Source of the DNA: a virus | Virus record (IMG/VR): IMGVR_UViG_3300033484_000012 | Location: 1 to 27,408 of that record | Length of the DNA stretch: 27,408 nucleotides | Reading direction: 5' to 3' (one strand) | Shown: one piece after another, positions 5,593 to 13,033 of the stretch | How the letters are laid out: the number at the start of each line of letters is the position of its first letter | Position numbering within the stretch: the first letter of the stretch is position 1 | Position numbers and translations under genes: made by a program | The notes under the pieces: model-generated | What the model was told of the DNA's origin: nothing | The model's database searches: none | What the model saw: only the letters and a program-made list of their open reading frames with translations

Positions 5593-5765
5593 AGTCTTTC
5601 GAGGTGCGGACGGCCGATGGCCGCACGAAGACGCATTATGCCGACGCGCTGCGCGTGGAGAACGGCGTGGCGATGATCGTCAGCCTGGGCGAGGTCATCG
5701 CGGTCTACGCCGCGCCGATCAGCATCGAGACGAAGTACATCAGCACCGCGGCGGCAGCGGAATGA
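5589..5765 (+). CDS. Small protein of unknown function
   Basis: This 58-aa protein starts MKSFEVRTADGRTKTHYADA. It looks like a compact beta-rich fold, with strands SFEVRTA, ALRVENGVAMIVS and EVIAVYAA. Small proteins of this shape, in which a modified-residue or sequence context is read as VRTADG..HYAD, are common between HNH and terminase genes, but I cannot name a family. It overlaps the kinase-HNH gene by ATGA at its start and the methyltransferase-like stub by ATGA at its end, which is good evidence that it is translated. Confidence 0.7.
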   Translation: MKSFEVRTADGRTKTHYADALRVENGVAMIVSLGEVIAVYAAPISIETKYISTAAAAE

Positions 5766-5905
5766 GCGACTGGCGGCTGACGCACGGCGACGCGTGGGAG
5801 GCGCTGGCGGCGCTGGATCCCGAGTCGGTCGACGCGATCGTCACCACGCACAGCGCGGGCTGCCCAAAGCAGCGCCAGGCGGGGCTGAACGGTGATCGGG
5901 CATAA
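5762..5905 (+). pseudogene. Truncated N-terminus of a DNA methyltransferase
   Basis: The 47-aa reading frame starts MSDWRLTHGDAWEALAALDP and continues ESVDAIVTTHSAG. This closely follows the N-terminus of phage DNA methyltransferases of the DPPY type (typical pattern W-x-L-x-HGD-x3-L-x-L-P-x-x-SVDA-I-V-T-D-P-P-Y). The match stops at IVT, exactly where the catalytic DPPY motif should follow; here it reads THSAGCPKQ, and the frame ends 20 codons later. No SAM-binding or later motifs are found before the small terminase, which begins 14 bases inside this frame. It therefore looks like the stump of a deleted methyltransferase gene, although the ATGA coupling means the short peptide is probably still made. 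Confidence 0.6.
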
Positions 5906-6308
5906 CATCCCGCCGCCCGCCTGGGGGATTTACGGCTTCAGCGCCGACGAGGCCGAGCTGGCTGCGCGGCAGTGGGCGGCGATCACCGCTGCGCTCGCTG
6001 CCGAGGGCCGCCTCACCGCCGTCACCGCGCACCCGGCCGAGCGGCTGGTGATCGCGCGCGTGCTCTACGCGCGCGCGGCCGCGCTGGCAGCGAGCGGCGA
6101 GCTGGTCGAACAATCGGAAAAGGGCGGAGCCTACCAGGCGGCAGCCGTCACCGTCATGAACGCGCAGTCGGCGGCGGCGAGCCGCCTGGAGGCCGAGCTG
6201 AAGCTCAGCCCCAAGGCGCGTGGAGCTTACGGCGCGGACGCGAAGGAGGGCCCGAGCGCCCCCGCGAGCCGCGCCACCCAATCGCGAGGCGGCCTTGGCA
6301 TCGCCTGA
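5892..6308 (+). CDS. terS: Terminase small subunit, P27-like
   Basis: The 138-aa product starts at GTG 5892. The small terminase binds the phage DNA packaging site and hands it to the large subunit. The helical sequence ends with AASRLEAELKLSPKARGA, resembling the C-terminal L-x-L-S/T-P-x-x-R motif of P27-family small terminases. The place directly before the large terminase supports the call. The first 60 residues (FSADEAELAARQWAAITAAL) show no obvious HTH, so the N-terminus diverges from better-known members. It overlaps the methyltransferase stub by 14 bases and the large terminase by 14 bases. Confidence is moderate to good because of position and the C-terminal motif. Confidence 0.75.
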   Translation: MIGHNIPPPAWGIYGFSADEAELAARQWAAITAALAAEGRLTAVTAHPAERLVIARVLYARAAALAASGELVEQSEKGGAYQAAAVTVMNAQSAAASRLEAELKLSPKARGAYGADAKEGPSAPASRATQSRGGLGIA

Positions 6309-8304
6309 GCACGCCCACCTCCACGCGCCCGTCCGCGCGCCCGACGGCCTGGCGCTGCCGTGCAGCTTCGCCGACTGGCTGGCGGCGCGCGCGGCCGAGG
6401 CCGAGCTGCTGCCCTATGAGGCGTGGGTGGAAGCCGAGCTGCCGCCGACGCAGCTTCTGGACCGCACCACCGAATATGCGCGCTGGGTGATCGCGGGCGG
6501 CCGCGTAGCGGGGTGCATCGAGCGAGGCAGCTGCGCGCGGCACCTGGCCGACCTTGAGGGCGGCGACGAGCGCGACCTCGTTTGGCGGCCCGACGAGGCC
6601 GAGCGCGTCATCGATTTCTACCCGCAGCACTTCTCGATCACCGATGGCCCTGCGGCGGGCCAGCCGTTCGCGCTTCTGCCGTGGATGCTGTTCACCAGCG
6701 GATCGCTGTTCGGCTGGGCGAAGCACGGCGCGCCGAGCAAGGCGGGCGAGCGCAAGCTGCGCTGGCGCTTTCAGAACGCATGGCTGGAAACGGGCAAGGG
6801 CCAGGGCAAGTCGCCCTATCTCGCCGCGACCGGGATCCTTGCGATCAGCGCCTTCGCCCGCCGCCGCGCCGAGGCCTTCGCGGTGGCGCCCAAGGAAGAC
6901 CAGGCGATGGTGGTGCTGCGCGACGCGGCCGCCTTCCTGCGCGGCCCGATACCGCACGAAGACGAAGGCGTCACGTGGGAGGGGCTGGGCAAGTTCAAGA
7001 TCTACGGCCTCAACAACAACGCCGACAACATCATCCACAACGCGTCGAAGAGCTTCTTTTTGGCGCAGGGCGGCAATGCGCTGAAGGTTTCGGGCCCGCG
7101 CCCGGTGTTCGTGAGCATCGACGAGGTGCACGAGCTGCCCGACGGGCGGCTGATCGACATGTGGCTGGCTGCGGTCGAGAAGGTGGCCGAAGGCGGTATC
7201 GTCCTCGAAGCGACCAACACGCCCGCGCTCGACCAGGCCTATGCCACCGCGCGCGCGGCCGAGCGCCACGCGATTGCGCTGGGCGAGGCGCACGACGACA
7301 GCGTGTTCGTGTTCGCGGCGCGCGCCGACGACGCCGACGGCAAGGTCGACCCCGAGACGGGGCTGCCGCGCATCGTCACCAGGCCCGAGCTGTGGGGCAA
7401 GGCACTGCCCGCGCTCGCTGACAGCTTCCCGCTGGAGAACGCCTATGCCATCTGGGCGAAGGCGCGCGCATCGAGCAGCGACCGCGCGCGGGCGCTGAGG
7501 CTCTATGGCGGCCTCTCCGCCGGCGCGATCGACTTCTGGATGGAGGATGCGAGCCTGTGGGAGGCCGCGCGCGAGCCCGTCGACGAAGCGAAGCTGGTCA
7601 ACCTGCCCTGCTATCTGGCGCTCGACCTCAGTTCGAAGAACGACCTGACCGGCCTGTCGGCGTGCTGGGTCGACGCCGCGCCCGGGCAGTCGCCCGACGA
7701 GGCGCGGCGCATCACCAAGGATTGGGGCTGGACCGTCGAGGAGCGGCTGGCCGAACGCGCCAAGGCCGACCGCGCGCCCTATGAGGCGTGGGTCCGCGAC
7801 GGCCAGCTGACCGCGGTGCCCGGCGGCGCGATCGAGTATGAGTATGTGGCGGGCCAGGTGGCCGCGCTGGTGGCGACGCACGACGTCCAGCTGCTGGCGG
7901 TCGATCCGCACAAGCTCGGCGACTTCATCAAGGCGTGCGAGCGGATCGGGCTGAAGGTGTGGCTGTGGCAGGGCCCCGACCAGCCGCGCGGCCAGGGCCT
8001 GAAGATCGTCAAGCACGCGCAGGGCACGCGCGTGGTGTTCGAGGGGCTGCAGCTGTGCATGCCGCGCTCGATCGAGAAGCTTGAGGATCTGCTGCTGCGG
8101 CGCGCGATCGTCGTCGACCGCAATCCAGTCAGCAACGCCTGCGCCTACAACGCCGCGATTGAGCGCGACGCCAAGGAAAACCGCGCCTTCGACAAGAAGC
8201 GCAGCCGCGGGCGCATCGATCTGCTCGTGTCAAAGACGATGGCCGTCGGCGCGAGCTTCGGGGAAGCCAAGAAGAAAGGACCGGCTCGGCTGAGCATCCT
8301 GTGA
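6295..8304 (+). CDS. terL: Terminase large subunit, HK97-type
   Basis: The 669-aa product (TTG start at 6295) is the ATPase and nuclease that pumps DNA into the prohead and cuts concatemers. The ATPase domain has Walker A GKGQGKS at residues 168-173, preceded by AWLETG, and Walker B VFVSIDEVHEL with Asp276/Glu277. The nuclease domain has the expected acidic residues in YLALDLSSKNDLTGL (Asp444), LLAVDPHKLGDF (Asp537) and RIDLLVSKTMAVG (Asp642). The frame is open upstream to a GTG at 6220; I prefer the TTG at 6295 because GAGG lies 5 bases upstream and the overlap with terS is then short, but the start is uncertain. It ends in a GTGA junction with the portal gene. The family assignment is secure. 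Confidence 0.93.
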   Translation: MASPEHAHLHAPVRAPDGLALPCSFADWLAARAAEAELLPYEAWVEAELPPTQLLDRTTEYARWVIAGGRVAGCIERGSCARHLADLEGGDERDLVWRPDEAERVIDFYPQHFSITDGPAAGQPFALLPWMLFTSGSLFGWAKHGAPSKAGERKLRWRFQNAWLETGKGQGKSPYLAATGILAISAFARRRAEAFAVAPKEDQAMVVLRDAAAFLRGPIPHEDEGVTWEGLGKFKIYGLNNNADNIIHNASKSFFLAQGGNALKVSGPRPVFVSIDEVHELPDGRLIDMWLAAVEKVAEGGIVLEATNTPALDQAYATARAAERHAIALGEAHDDSVFVFAARADDADGKVDPETGLPRIVTRPELWGKALPALADSFPLENAYAIWAKARASSSDRARALRLYGGLSAGAIDFWMEDASLWEAAREPVDEAKLVNLPCYLALDLSSKNDLTGLSACWVDAAPGQSPDEARRITKDWGWTVEERLAERAKADRAPYEAWVRDGQLTAVPGGAIEYEYVAGQVAALVATHDVQLLAVDPHKLGDFIKACERIGLKVWLWQGPDQPRGQGLKIVKHAQGTRVVFEGLQLCMPRSIEKLEDLLLRRAIVVDRNPVSNACAYNAAIERDAKENRAFDKKRSRGRIDLLVSKTMAVGASFGEAKKKGPARLSIL

Positions 8305-9572
8305 AGGCACTATCACGCATCGGACAGGCGTTTGGCCTTAAGGGCACGGTCGAGCGACCGTCGATCACCGGCGGCCCGTTCGGCCTGGCATCCGCCGAGT
8401 TCCTCGCGTTCGTGAACGGCCTGCAATCGAAGTCCAGCGTTCCCGTCACGTTTGAAACGGCGATTCGCGTCGCGACGATCCTCGCCTGCGCGCGTGTCCG
8501 CTCGCAGAGCCTGGCGTCGGCGCCGCTGCGGCTGATGCAGCGGCAGGGCCGATCGGTCGTCCAGGTCGACAGCCACCCGGCTGCCGAGCTGATCCGCCAC
8601 CCCAACAGCTGGATGGGCCAGTTCGACCTTGTCGAGACCGCCGAGCTGCACAACGCGCTCGCCGGGCGCAGCTTCTGGCTGAAGACACTCGACGCACGCG
8701 GCGAGGTGGCCGAGCTGCTGCCGCTCGATCCACGCTGGGTGAGCGTGCGCATCGTCGACGGGTGGCGCTGCATGTACGACGTCAGCGTGCCGACGCTGGG
8801 CGGGATCAACAATCTCGGGCCCAAACAGATCTGGCATTATCGCGGGCTCGGCTGGAACGGCGTCCAGGAGTGGGAGCCGCTGAGCCTCGCGCGCGAGGCC
8901 ATCGGGCTGTCGGTCGCGTCCGAGCAGTATGCAGCCCAGCTGTTCGCGCAGGGCGTGCGCCCCAGCGGCGCGTTCACGCTGCCCGACGGCGAGAGTTTCA
9001 GCGAGGAACAGAAGCGGGAGTTCAAGGAAGTCATCGCGCAACTCTACAGCGGCGTATCGAACGCCGGGCGCGCGCTGCTTCTGGAAAACGGCATGAAGTG
9101 GACGTCGATGGCGATGACCGCCGATGACGCGCAGACGATCGAACAGAGGAAGTTCGCAGTCGAGGAGGCGTGCCGCTTCATGGGCGTTGCGCCGATCATG
9201 GTCTATTCGTCGGACAAGACCGCGACGCACGCGAGCGCCGAGGCCTTCTTCGCGCAGCACGACCAGCAGACGGTGCTGCCCTCGGCGCTGCGCTTGGAGC
9301 AGTCCGCCGACCTGGCGCTGCTGTCGGCTGGTGACCGCGCGCGCGGGCTGCACTTCAAGTTCAACCTGTCGGCACTGGCGCGCGCCAGCCTTGAAGCGCG
9401 GGCGAAGTATTTCTCGATCGCGCTGGGCGCGGGCGGCCACGAGCCGTGGATGACGGTGAACGAGGTCCGCGAGGCGCAGGATTACGGCCCGCTCAGCTGG
9501 GGCGACGAGCGCGTGCAGCGCGCGGGTGTGGCGAACGACGCGGCGGGGGCCGCTGCAACGGGGGAGGGATAA
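8301..9572 (+). CDS. Portal protein, HK97 family
   Basis: The 423-aa product begins MKALSRIGQAFGLKG and shows the typical HK97 portal features: VTFETAIRVATILACARVRS near residues 49-68, PLRLMQRQG, the HPAAELIRHPNSWM region, WHYRGLGWNG and a long GVRPSGAFTLPDGESFSEEQ segment. It forms the dodecameric ring at the head vertex through which DNA enters and to which the tail attaches. It is joined to terL by GTGA and is followed 4 bases later by the protease gene. Length is usual for the family. Confidence 0.93.
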   Translation: MKALSRIGQAFGLKGTVERPSITGGPFGLASAEFLAFVNGLQSKSSVPVTFETAIRVATILACARVRSQSLASAPLRLMQRQGRSVVQVDSHPAAELIRHPNSWMGQFDLVETAELHNALAGRSFWLKTLDARGEVAELLPLDPRWVSVRIVDGWRCMYDVSVPTLGGINNLGPKQIWHYRGLGWNGVQEWEPLSLAREAIGLSVASEQYAAQLFAQGVRPSGAFTLPDGESFSEEQKREFKEVIAQLYSGVSNAGRALLLENGMKWTSMAMTADDAQTIEQRKFAVEEACRFMGVAPIMVYSSDKTATHASAEAFFAQHDQQTVLPSALRLEQSADLALLSAGDRARGLHFKFNLSALARASLEARAKYFSIALGAGGHEPWMTVNEVREAQDYGPLSWGDERVQRAGVANDAAGAAATGEG

Positions 9573-9576
9573 GCAC

Positions 9577-10290
9577 ATGCGGGCGAACGAACTCAGCCAC
9601 CTGCCGCTGCTGGAACTGAAACTGATCGACGGCGGCGGGGACAGCGCGGCGCAGGGACTGTTCGAAGGCTATGGCGCGGTGTTCAACAATGTCGATCTCG
9701 GCGGTGACCAGATCCTGCCCGGCGCCTTCAGGCGCGCGGTTCAGGCGGCGGCGCGCAAGATCGATCCACAGTTTCCGCTGATGCTGCTTGAACACGGGCT
9801 AGGCATGAGCGGGGTAGCTACGCTACCGATTGGCGTATGGACCTCGCTGTCGGAAGACGAGCGGGGGCTGCGCGTTCAGGGACAGCTCGCGCATACTTCG
9901 ACCGGCAGGGACGTACTGGCCCTCCTCAAGATGCAGCCCCGGCCTGCGGTCGCTGGGCTGTCGATCGGCTATCGCGTGCGCGACGCGAAGACCAACCCGC
10001 GCCCGAAGACCGGCGAACCCGACCGCATCATCAAGGATCTGGAGCTCATCGAAATCTCGCTCGTCACCCGGCCGATGAACCCGCGCGCGCGGATCGACGC
10101 CGTCAAGGGCGAGGCCGCGCAGCGGGCGCGCGCTGCGCTGATGCAGGCGGGGTTCGGGCGGCATGAGACCGAGACGCTGCTGCAGAACGGCTTCAAGGCG
10201 CTCGACCCGGCAAGCGGGGAGGCCGCCGCCGCGCGCGAGGCTGCCGCGCGCGCCGCGCTCGAGCGGCTGAACTCCCTCGCCCTCGCCTGA
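9577..10290 (+). CDS. HK97-family prohead protease
   Basis: The 237-aa product starts at the ATG at 9577, which has a strong GGGGGAGGGA Shine-Dalgarno upstream; an earlier in-frame ATG at 9526 lies inside the portal gene and is less likely. The core reads LFEGYGAVFNNVDLGGDQIL and PGAFRRAV, with the catalytic His in MLLEHG (His73) and Ser in AGLSIGYR (Ser129). It closes with LELIEISLVTRPMNP. This serine protease cleaves the scaffold-like delta domain of the capsid protein during head maturation. A helical C-terminal tail of about 60 residues follows. The place between portal and capsid is standard. Confidence 0.93.
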   Translation: MRANELSHLPLLELKLIDGGGDSAAQGLFEGYGAVFNNVDLGGDQILPGAFRRAVQAAARKIDPQFPLMLLEHGLGMSGVATLPIGVWTSLSEDERGLRVQGQLAHTSTGRDVLALLKMQPRPAVAGLSIGYRVRDAKTNPRPKTGEPDRIIKDLELIEISLVTRPMNPRARIDAVKGEAAQRARAALMQAGFGRHETETLLQNGFKALDPASGEAAAAREAAARAALERLNSLALA

Positions 10291-10296
10291 CCGCGC

Positions 10297-10312
10297 GGGG
10301 GCTTCCACCCCC
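10297..10312. other. Small hairpin between protease and capsid genes
   Basis: GGGGG (10297-10301) pairs with CCCCC (10308-10312) around a 6-base loop, just upstream of the capsid Shine-Dalgarno. No T-tract follows, so it is not a convincing terminator. It might set capsid mRNA stability, which is commonly boosted over that of neighbouring genes. Confidence 0.3.
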
Positions 10313-10326
10313 ACGAGGACAGACGA

Positions 10327-11781
10327 ATGGCACAAAGCATCACAATCGACGCAGGCGGGGCCGAACTGGCGCAGAGCGACATGGCCGCGCTGATCGCAGC
10401 CGCTGCCGGAGCGAGCCGTGGCTTCGAGGTCAAAAGCGAAGGCGGTGGGGAGGATCCGAGGGCCGATCCCACCGCCGAACTGATCACGAAGATGGGCAGT
10501 CTCGTCGAGCGCCAGGCGAAGGCACACGAGGAGCTGAAGTCAAAGGTCGACAAGCTTGCCGGCCAGGAGGCGAAGGGCGGCGGCGACGCGGTCACCAAGG
10601 CCGAGATCGCCAAGCTCGACGAGGCGCTGACGACGATCAGCGCCGAACTGAAGAGCCTGCACGCGCAGGCCGCGCGGCCGCGCGCCGAGGCTCCCACGCC
10701 CGACGCGGCGGCGCAGCTTTCGCTCAAGAGCTTCAACGCCGCGCGCGCGGCGTTTGGCGGCGAGCCCGTCGATCACAAGGGCTATGCCGACTATAGCGCA
10801 GCGATCGAGCGCTTTTTCCGCAAGGGGAAGGAGGCCTTCACCCCTGAGGAGGTGAAGGCCGTGGCCGTCGGCATCGACCCGGCCGGTGGCGCGCTGCTGG
10901 CGCCGACCGAGGTTGACACGATGATCACGCGCGTTCTCGCCCGCTATTCGGGCCTGCAGGCGGTTGCGGGCAGCGTGACGACGGGCGGTCGCAGCTACAC
11001 CAAGCTGGTCAACCTTTCAGGGATGAGTTCGGGTTGGGTCGGCGAGACCGAGGCGCGGCCCGAGACCGGAACGCCGCAGTTCGATTCGATCGAGATCCAG
11101 CTGAAGGAAGTCTACGCGCGGCCCTATGTCAGCCAGCTCGCGCTGGAAGACTCAGCGTTCGACGTGGCCGGGATCGTCGCGTCGGATGGCGGCATCGAGT
11201 TCGGCGAGCGCGTCGGAGCGGCAGTCATTTCGGGCGACGGCGTCACGCGCCCGCGCGGCCTGCTGAGCTACCCGACGGTCGCGAACGCCAGCTACGCCTG
11301 GGGCAGCATCGGCTTCGTCGGGTCGGGCAGTGCGACGGGCATCGCCGACGCGAACAACATCCTCAGCCTCATCCACGCGCTGCGCCGCCAGTACCGTGCG
11401 AACGGAGCGTTCATCATGAACGACCTGTCGCTGTCGGTCGTGCGGCAGCTGCGCAGCGCGCAGGGCGAGTATTATTTCCTGCCGAACGGCGGCACGCTGT
11501 CGACTGCGGACAATCCCATGATCCCGCGCGCCGAGGGCACGATCTTCGGATACCCGGTCTATACCGACGATTTCATGCCGGATTTCGCAGCGAATGCTTT
11601 CCCGATGGCGTTCGGAGACTTCGCGCAAGCCTACCTGGTCGTCACCAAGGCCGGGACCGACTTCACGCTGCGCGACCCGTACAGCCTCGCGAACCAGGGC
11701 CAGGTGGTGTTCCACATGCGACGGCGCGTCGGCGGCGGCGTCGTCAACTTCGAGGCCGTGAAGCTGCTCCGCGCGGCCTGA
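10327..11781 (+). CDS. Major capsid protein, HK97 fold
   Basis: The 484-aa product has an N-terminal scaffold-like delta domain of about 130 residues, including a coiled coil (LVERQAKAHEELKSKVDKLA), and then the HK97-fold domain. Recognisable stretches are GGALLAPTEVDTMITRVLAR, SGWVGETEARPETGTPQFD, VYARPYVSQLALEDSAFDV and ISGDGVTRPRGLLSYP; the end includes AQAYLVVTKAGTDFTLRDPY. It forms the icosahedral shell, and the upstream protease presumably removes the delta domain. GAGGA before the ATG is a good Shine-Dalgarno. I do not see which Lys/Asn pair, if any, would form HK97-type crosslinks. Confidence 0.95.
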   Translation: MAQSITIDAGGAELAQSDMAALIAAAAGASRGFEVKSEGGGEDPRADPTAELITKMGSLVERQAKAHEELKSKVDKLAGQEAKGGGDAVTKAEIAKLDEALTTISAELKSLHAQAARPRAEAPTPDAAAQLSLKSFNAARAAFGGEPVDHKGYADYSAAIERFFRKGKEAFTPEEVKAVAVGIDPAGGALLAPTEVDTMITRVLARYSGLQAVAGSVTTGGRSYTKLVNLSGMSSGWVGETEARPETGTPQFDSIEIQLKEVYARPYVSQLALEDSAFDVAGIVASDGGIEFGERVGAAVISGDGVTRPRGLLSYPTVANASYAWGSIGFVGSGSATGIADANNILSLIHALRRQYRANGAFIMNDLSLSVVRQLRSAQGEYYFLPNGGTLSTADNPMIPRAEGTIFGYPVYTDDFMPDFAANAFPMAFGDFAQAYLVVTKAGTDFTLRDPYSLANQGQVVFHMRRRVGGGVVNFEAVKLLRAA

Positions 11782-11845
11782 CGCCCTGCCCCACCCAACG
11801 TGACGCGCGCGGGCCGCGGTCCTCGCCAAGCAACCGGAGACGATC

Positions 11846-12289
11846 ATGATCATGGATATCATCAACCGGATTTCGGCAGCGATCAGCCTGGCGCCGCTTG
11901 TCCGGACCGCGACCGCAGTCGGCGTGGCCGTCGACATGCAGGGGAACGCCGCCGGCGGGCTCCTCATCTACGGCGGGGTCGGCGGCATCACCTTCGACGC
12001 GAACAACCGCATCGACCACGTGCTGGAATACAGCCAGGACGGATCGACGTGGACGCAGGTCTCGCGCGGCGACGTCTATCGCCAGGGCGAGAAAGACCCG
12101 TTCGCGATCACGAACGGCGTAATCGAAAGCTATAGCGCGGCGCGCGCGGCTGCTGGCTTCACCGCCTACCACTTCAACCGTCTGGCGCGCTACTGGCGGC
12201 ATACCGCAACCTATGTCGGCACGCACGGCACCGGCACGCTGGTGCAGTCGATCATCGTGCGCGGCAGCAAACACCGGCTGAGCCAGTAA
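11846..12289 (+). CDS. Probable capsid-associated / decoration protein
   Basis: The 147-aa product begins MIMDIINRISAAISLAPLVR and seems beta-rich, with FDANNRIDHVLEYSQDGSTW and VSRGDVYRQGEKDPFAIT. It resembles small proteins that lie right after the capsid gene in many alphaproteobacterial siphophages and are thought to decorate the head; the pattern of a strand followed by DGSTWTQV is common in these. The ATG at 11846 has GGAG 6 bases upstream, while ATG 11852 is an alternative. Its stop overlaps the next start (TAATG). The head-decoration role is an inference from family resemblance and position. Confidence 0.65.
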   Translation: MIMDIINRISAAISLAPLVRTATAVGVAVDMQGNAAGGLLIYGGVGGITFDANNRIDHVLEYSQDGSTWTQVSRGDVYRQGEKDPFAITNGVIESYSAARAAAGFTAYHFNRLARYWRHTATYVGTHGTGTLVQSIIVRGSKHRLSQ

Positions 12290-13026
12290 TGGAACGCAAG
12301 TTCATGGGGGCGTTGAACGCCCCCACCGCGCCGCTGTGGACGCCGCGCGGACCGCTGCGGCCCGAGACGATCGCGCTGCTGAAGCGGCTCGATATCGATC
12401 CGGCGCTGCTGACGGCGCCCGAGACGAAGGGCATCAACCCCAGCGGCAAGAACGTCGCGCTGACGGCGCTGCTGGCGGCGATCACGCATGTGAGCGCGCA
12501 CTCGGCCTTTCCGGGCACCGCTGGCAGCAGCGAGCTTTCGGGCGGCACCTACGCGCGCCAGCCCGTCACGTGGGGGACGGTGGCGGGCGGCATCGGAGCG
12601 CTTTCCGCTGCGGCGACGCTGCCGATTCCCTCGGGCGCCACGGTGCGCTGGATCGCGGGCTTCACGGCGCTGACGGGCGGCACCTGCCACGCGACCGTCC
12701 CGGCGGGCGGCTTCGATCCGCTGGAATATACAGTCGACACGACCGGCTCGCTCATCCAGCTGCCAGCACACGGCTTCGCGGCGGATACCACGATTGCCTT
12801 CCACGGCGGCACCCCGCCGGGCGGGCTGACCGAGGGCGTCACCTACTTCGTGCGCTCGCCGACCGCCAACAGCTTCGCCGTCGGCGCGACTGCGGGCGGT
12901 GCCGCGATCACGCTGACGACCGTCGGTGCCACCGGCTGCTTCGTGCAGCAGATCGCCGAGCAGCCCTTCGCCACCGCCGGGCAGTACCAGCTGACGACCG
13001 GCACGCAGTTCAGCCTGAACTTCTAG
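12289..13026 (+). CDS. Fibre-like structural protein with an inserted beta domain
   Basis: The 245-aa product has an N-terminal region (about 1-75) that is helical and basic, followed by a fibre-associated domain: HSAFPGTAGSSELSGGTYAR, QPVTWGTVAGG, then SGATVRWIAGFTALTGGTC, ending in EQPFATAGQYQLTTGTQ. This order matches a family generally annotated as phage tail fibre protein. Between residues about 142 and 224 the domain is interrupted by an insert (LIQLPAHGFAADTTIAFHGG, VTYFVRSPTANSFAVG) that looks like a separate small beta domain common in other phage structural proteins. It overlaps the previous gene (TAATG). Its position, between capsid and connector, is unusual for a fibre gene. Confidence 0.7.
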   Translation: MERKFMGALNAPTAPLWTPRGPLRPETIALLKRLDIDPALLTAPETKGINPSGKNVALTALLAAITHVSAHSAFPGTAGSSELSGGTYARQPVTWGTVAGGIGALSAAATLPIPSGATVRWIAGFTALTGGTCHATVPAGGFDPLEYTVDTTGSLIQLPAHGFAADTTIAFHGGTPPGGLTEGVTYFVRSPTANSFAVGATAGGAAITLTTVGATGCFVQQIAEQPFATAGQYQLTTGTQFSLNF

Positions 13027-13033
13027 GGCCACC

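Noticed and set aside
5589-5905. Diversity-generating retroelement or toxin-antitoxin module in the small-gene stretch before terS
   Set aside because: No reverse transcriptase, template repeat, or toxin/antitoxin motif is present. The two short frames are better read as a small unknown protein and a methyltransferase stump.
6205-8016. 603-aa open frame on the minus strand over terL
   Set aside because: It is fully antisense to the large terminase, whose motifs are intact. The translation is rich in Arg, Ala and Gly without a domain; high GC3 coding leaves such frames free of stops.
10291-10326. Hairpin read as a rho-independent terminator
   Set aside because: The stem is only 5 bp and no T-tract follows. 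It is listed only as a small structure.
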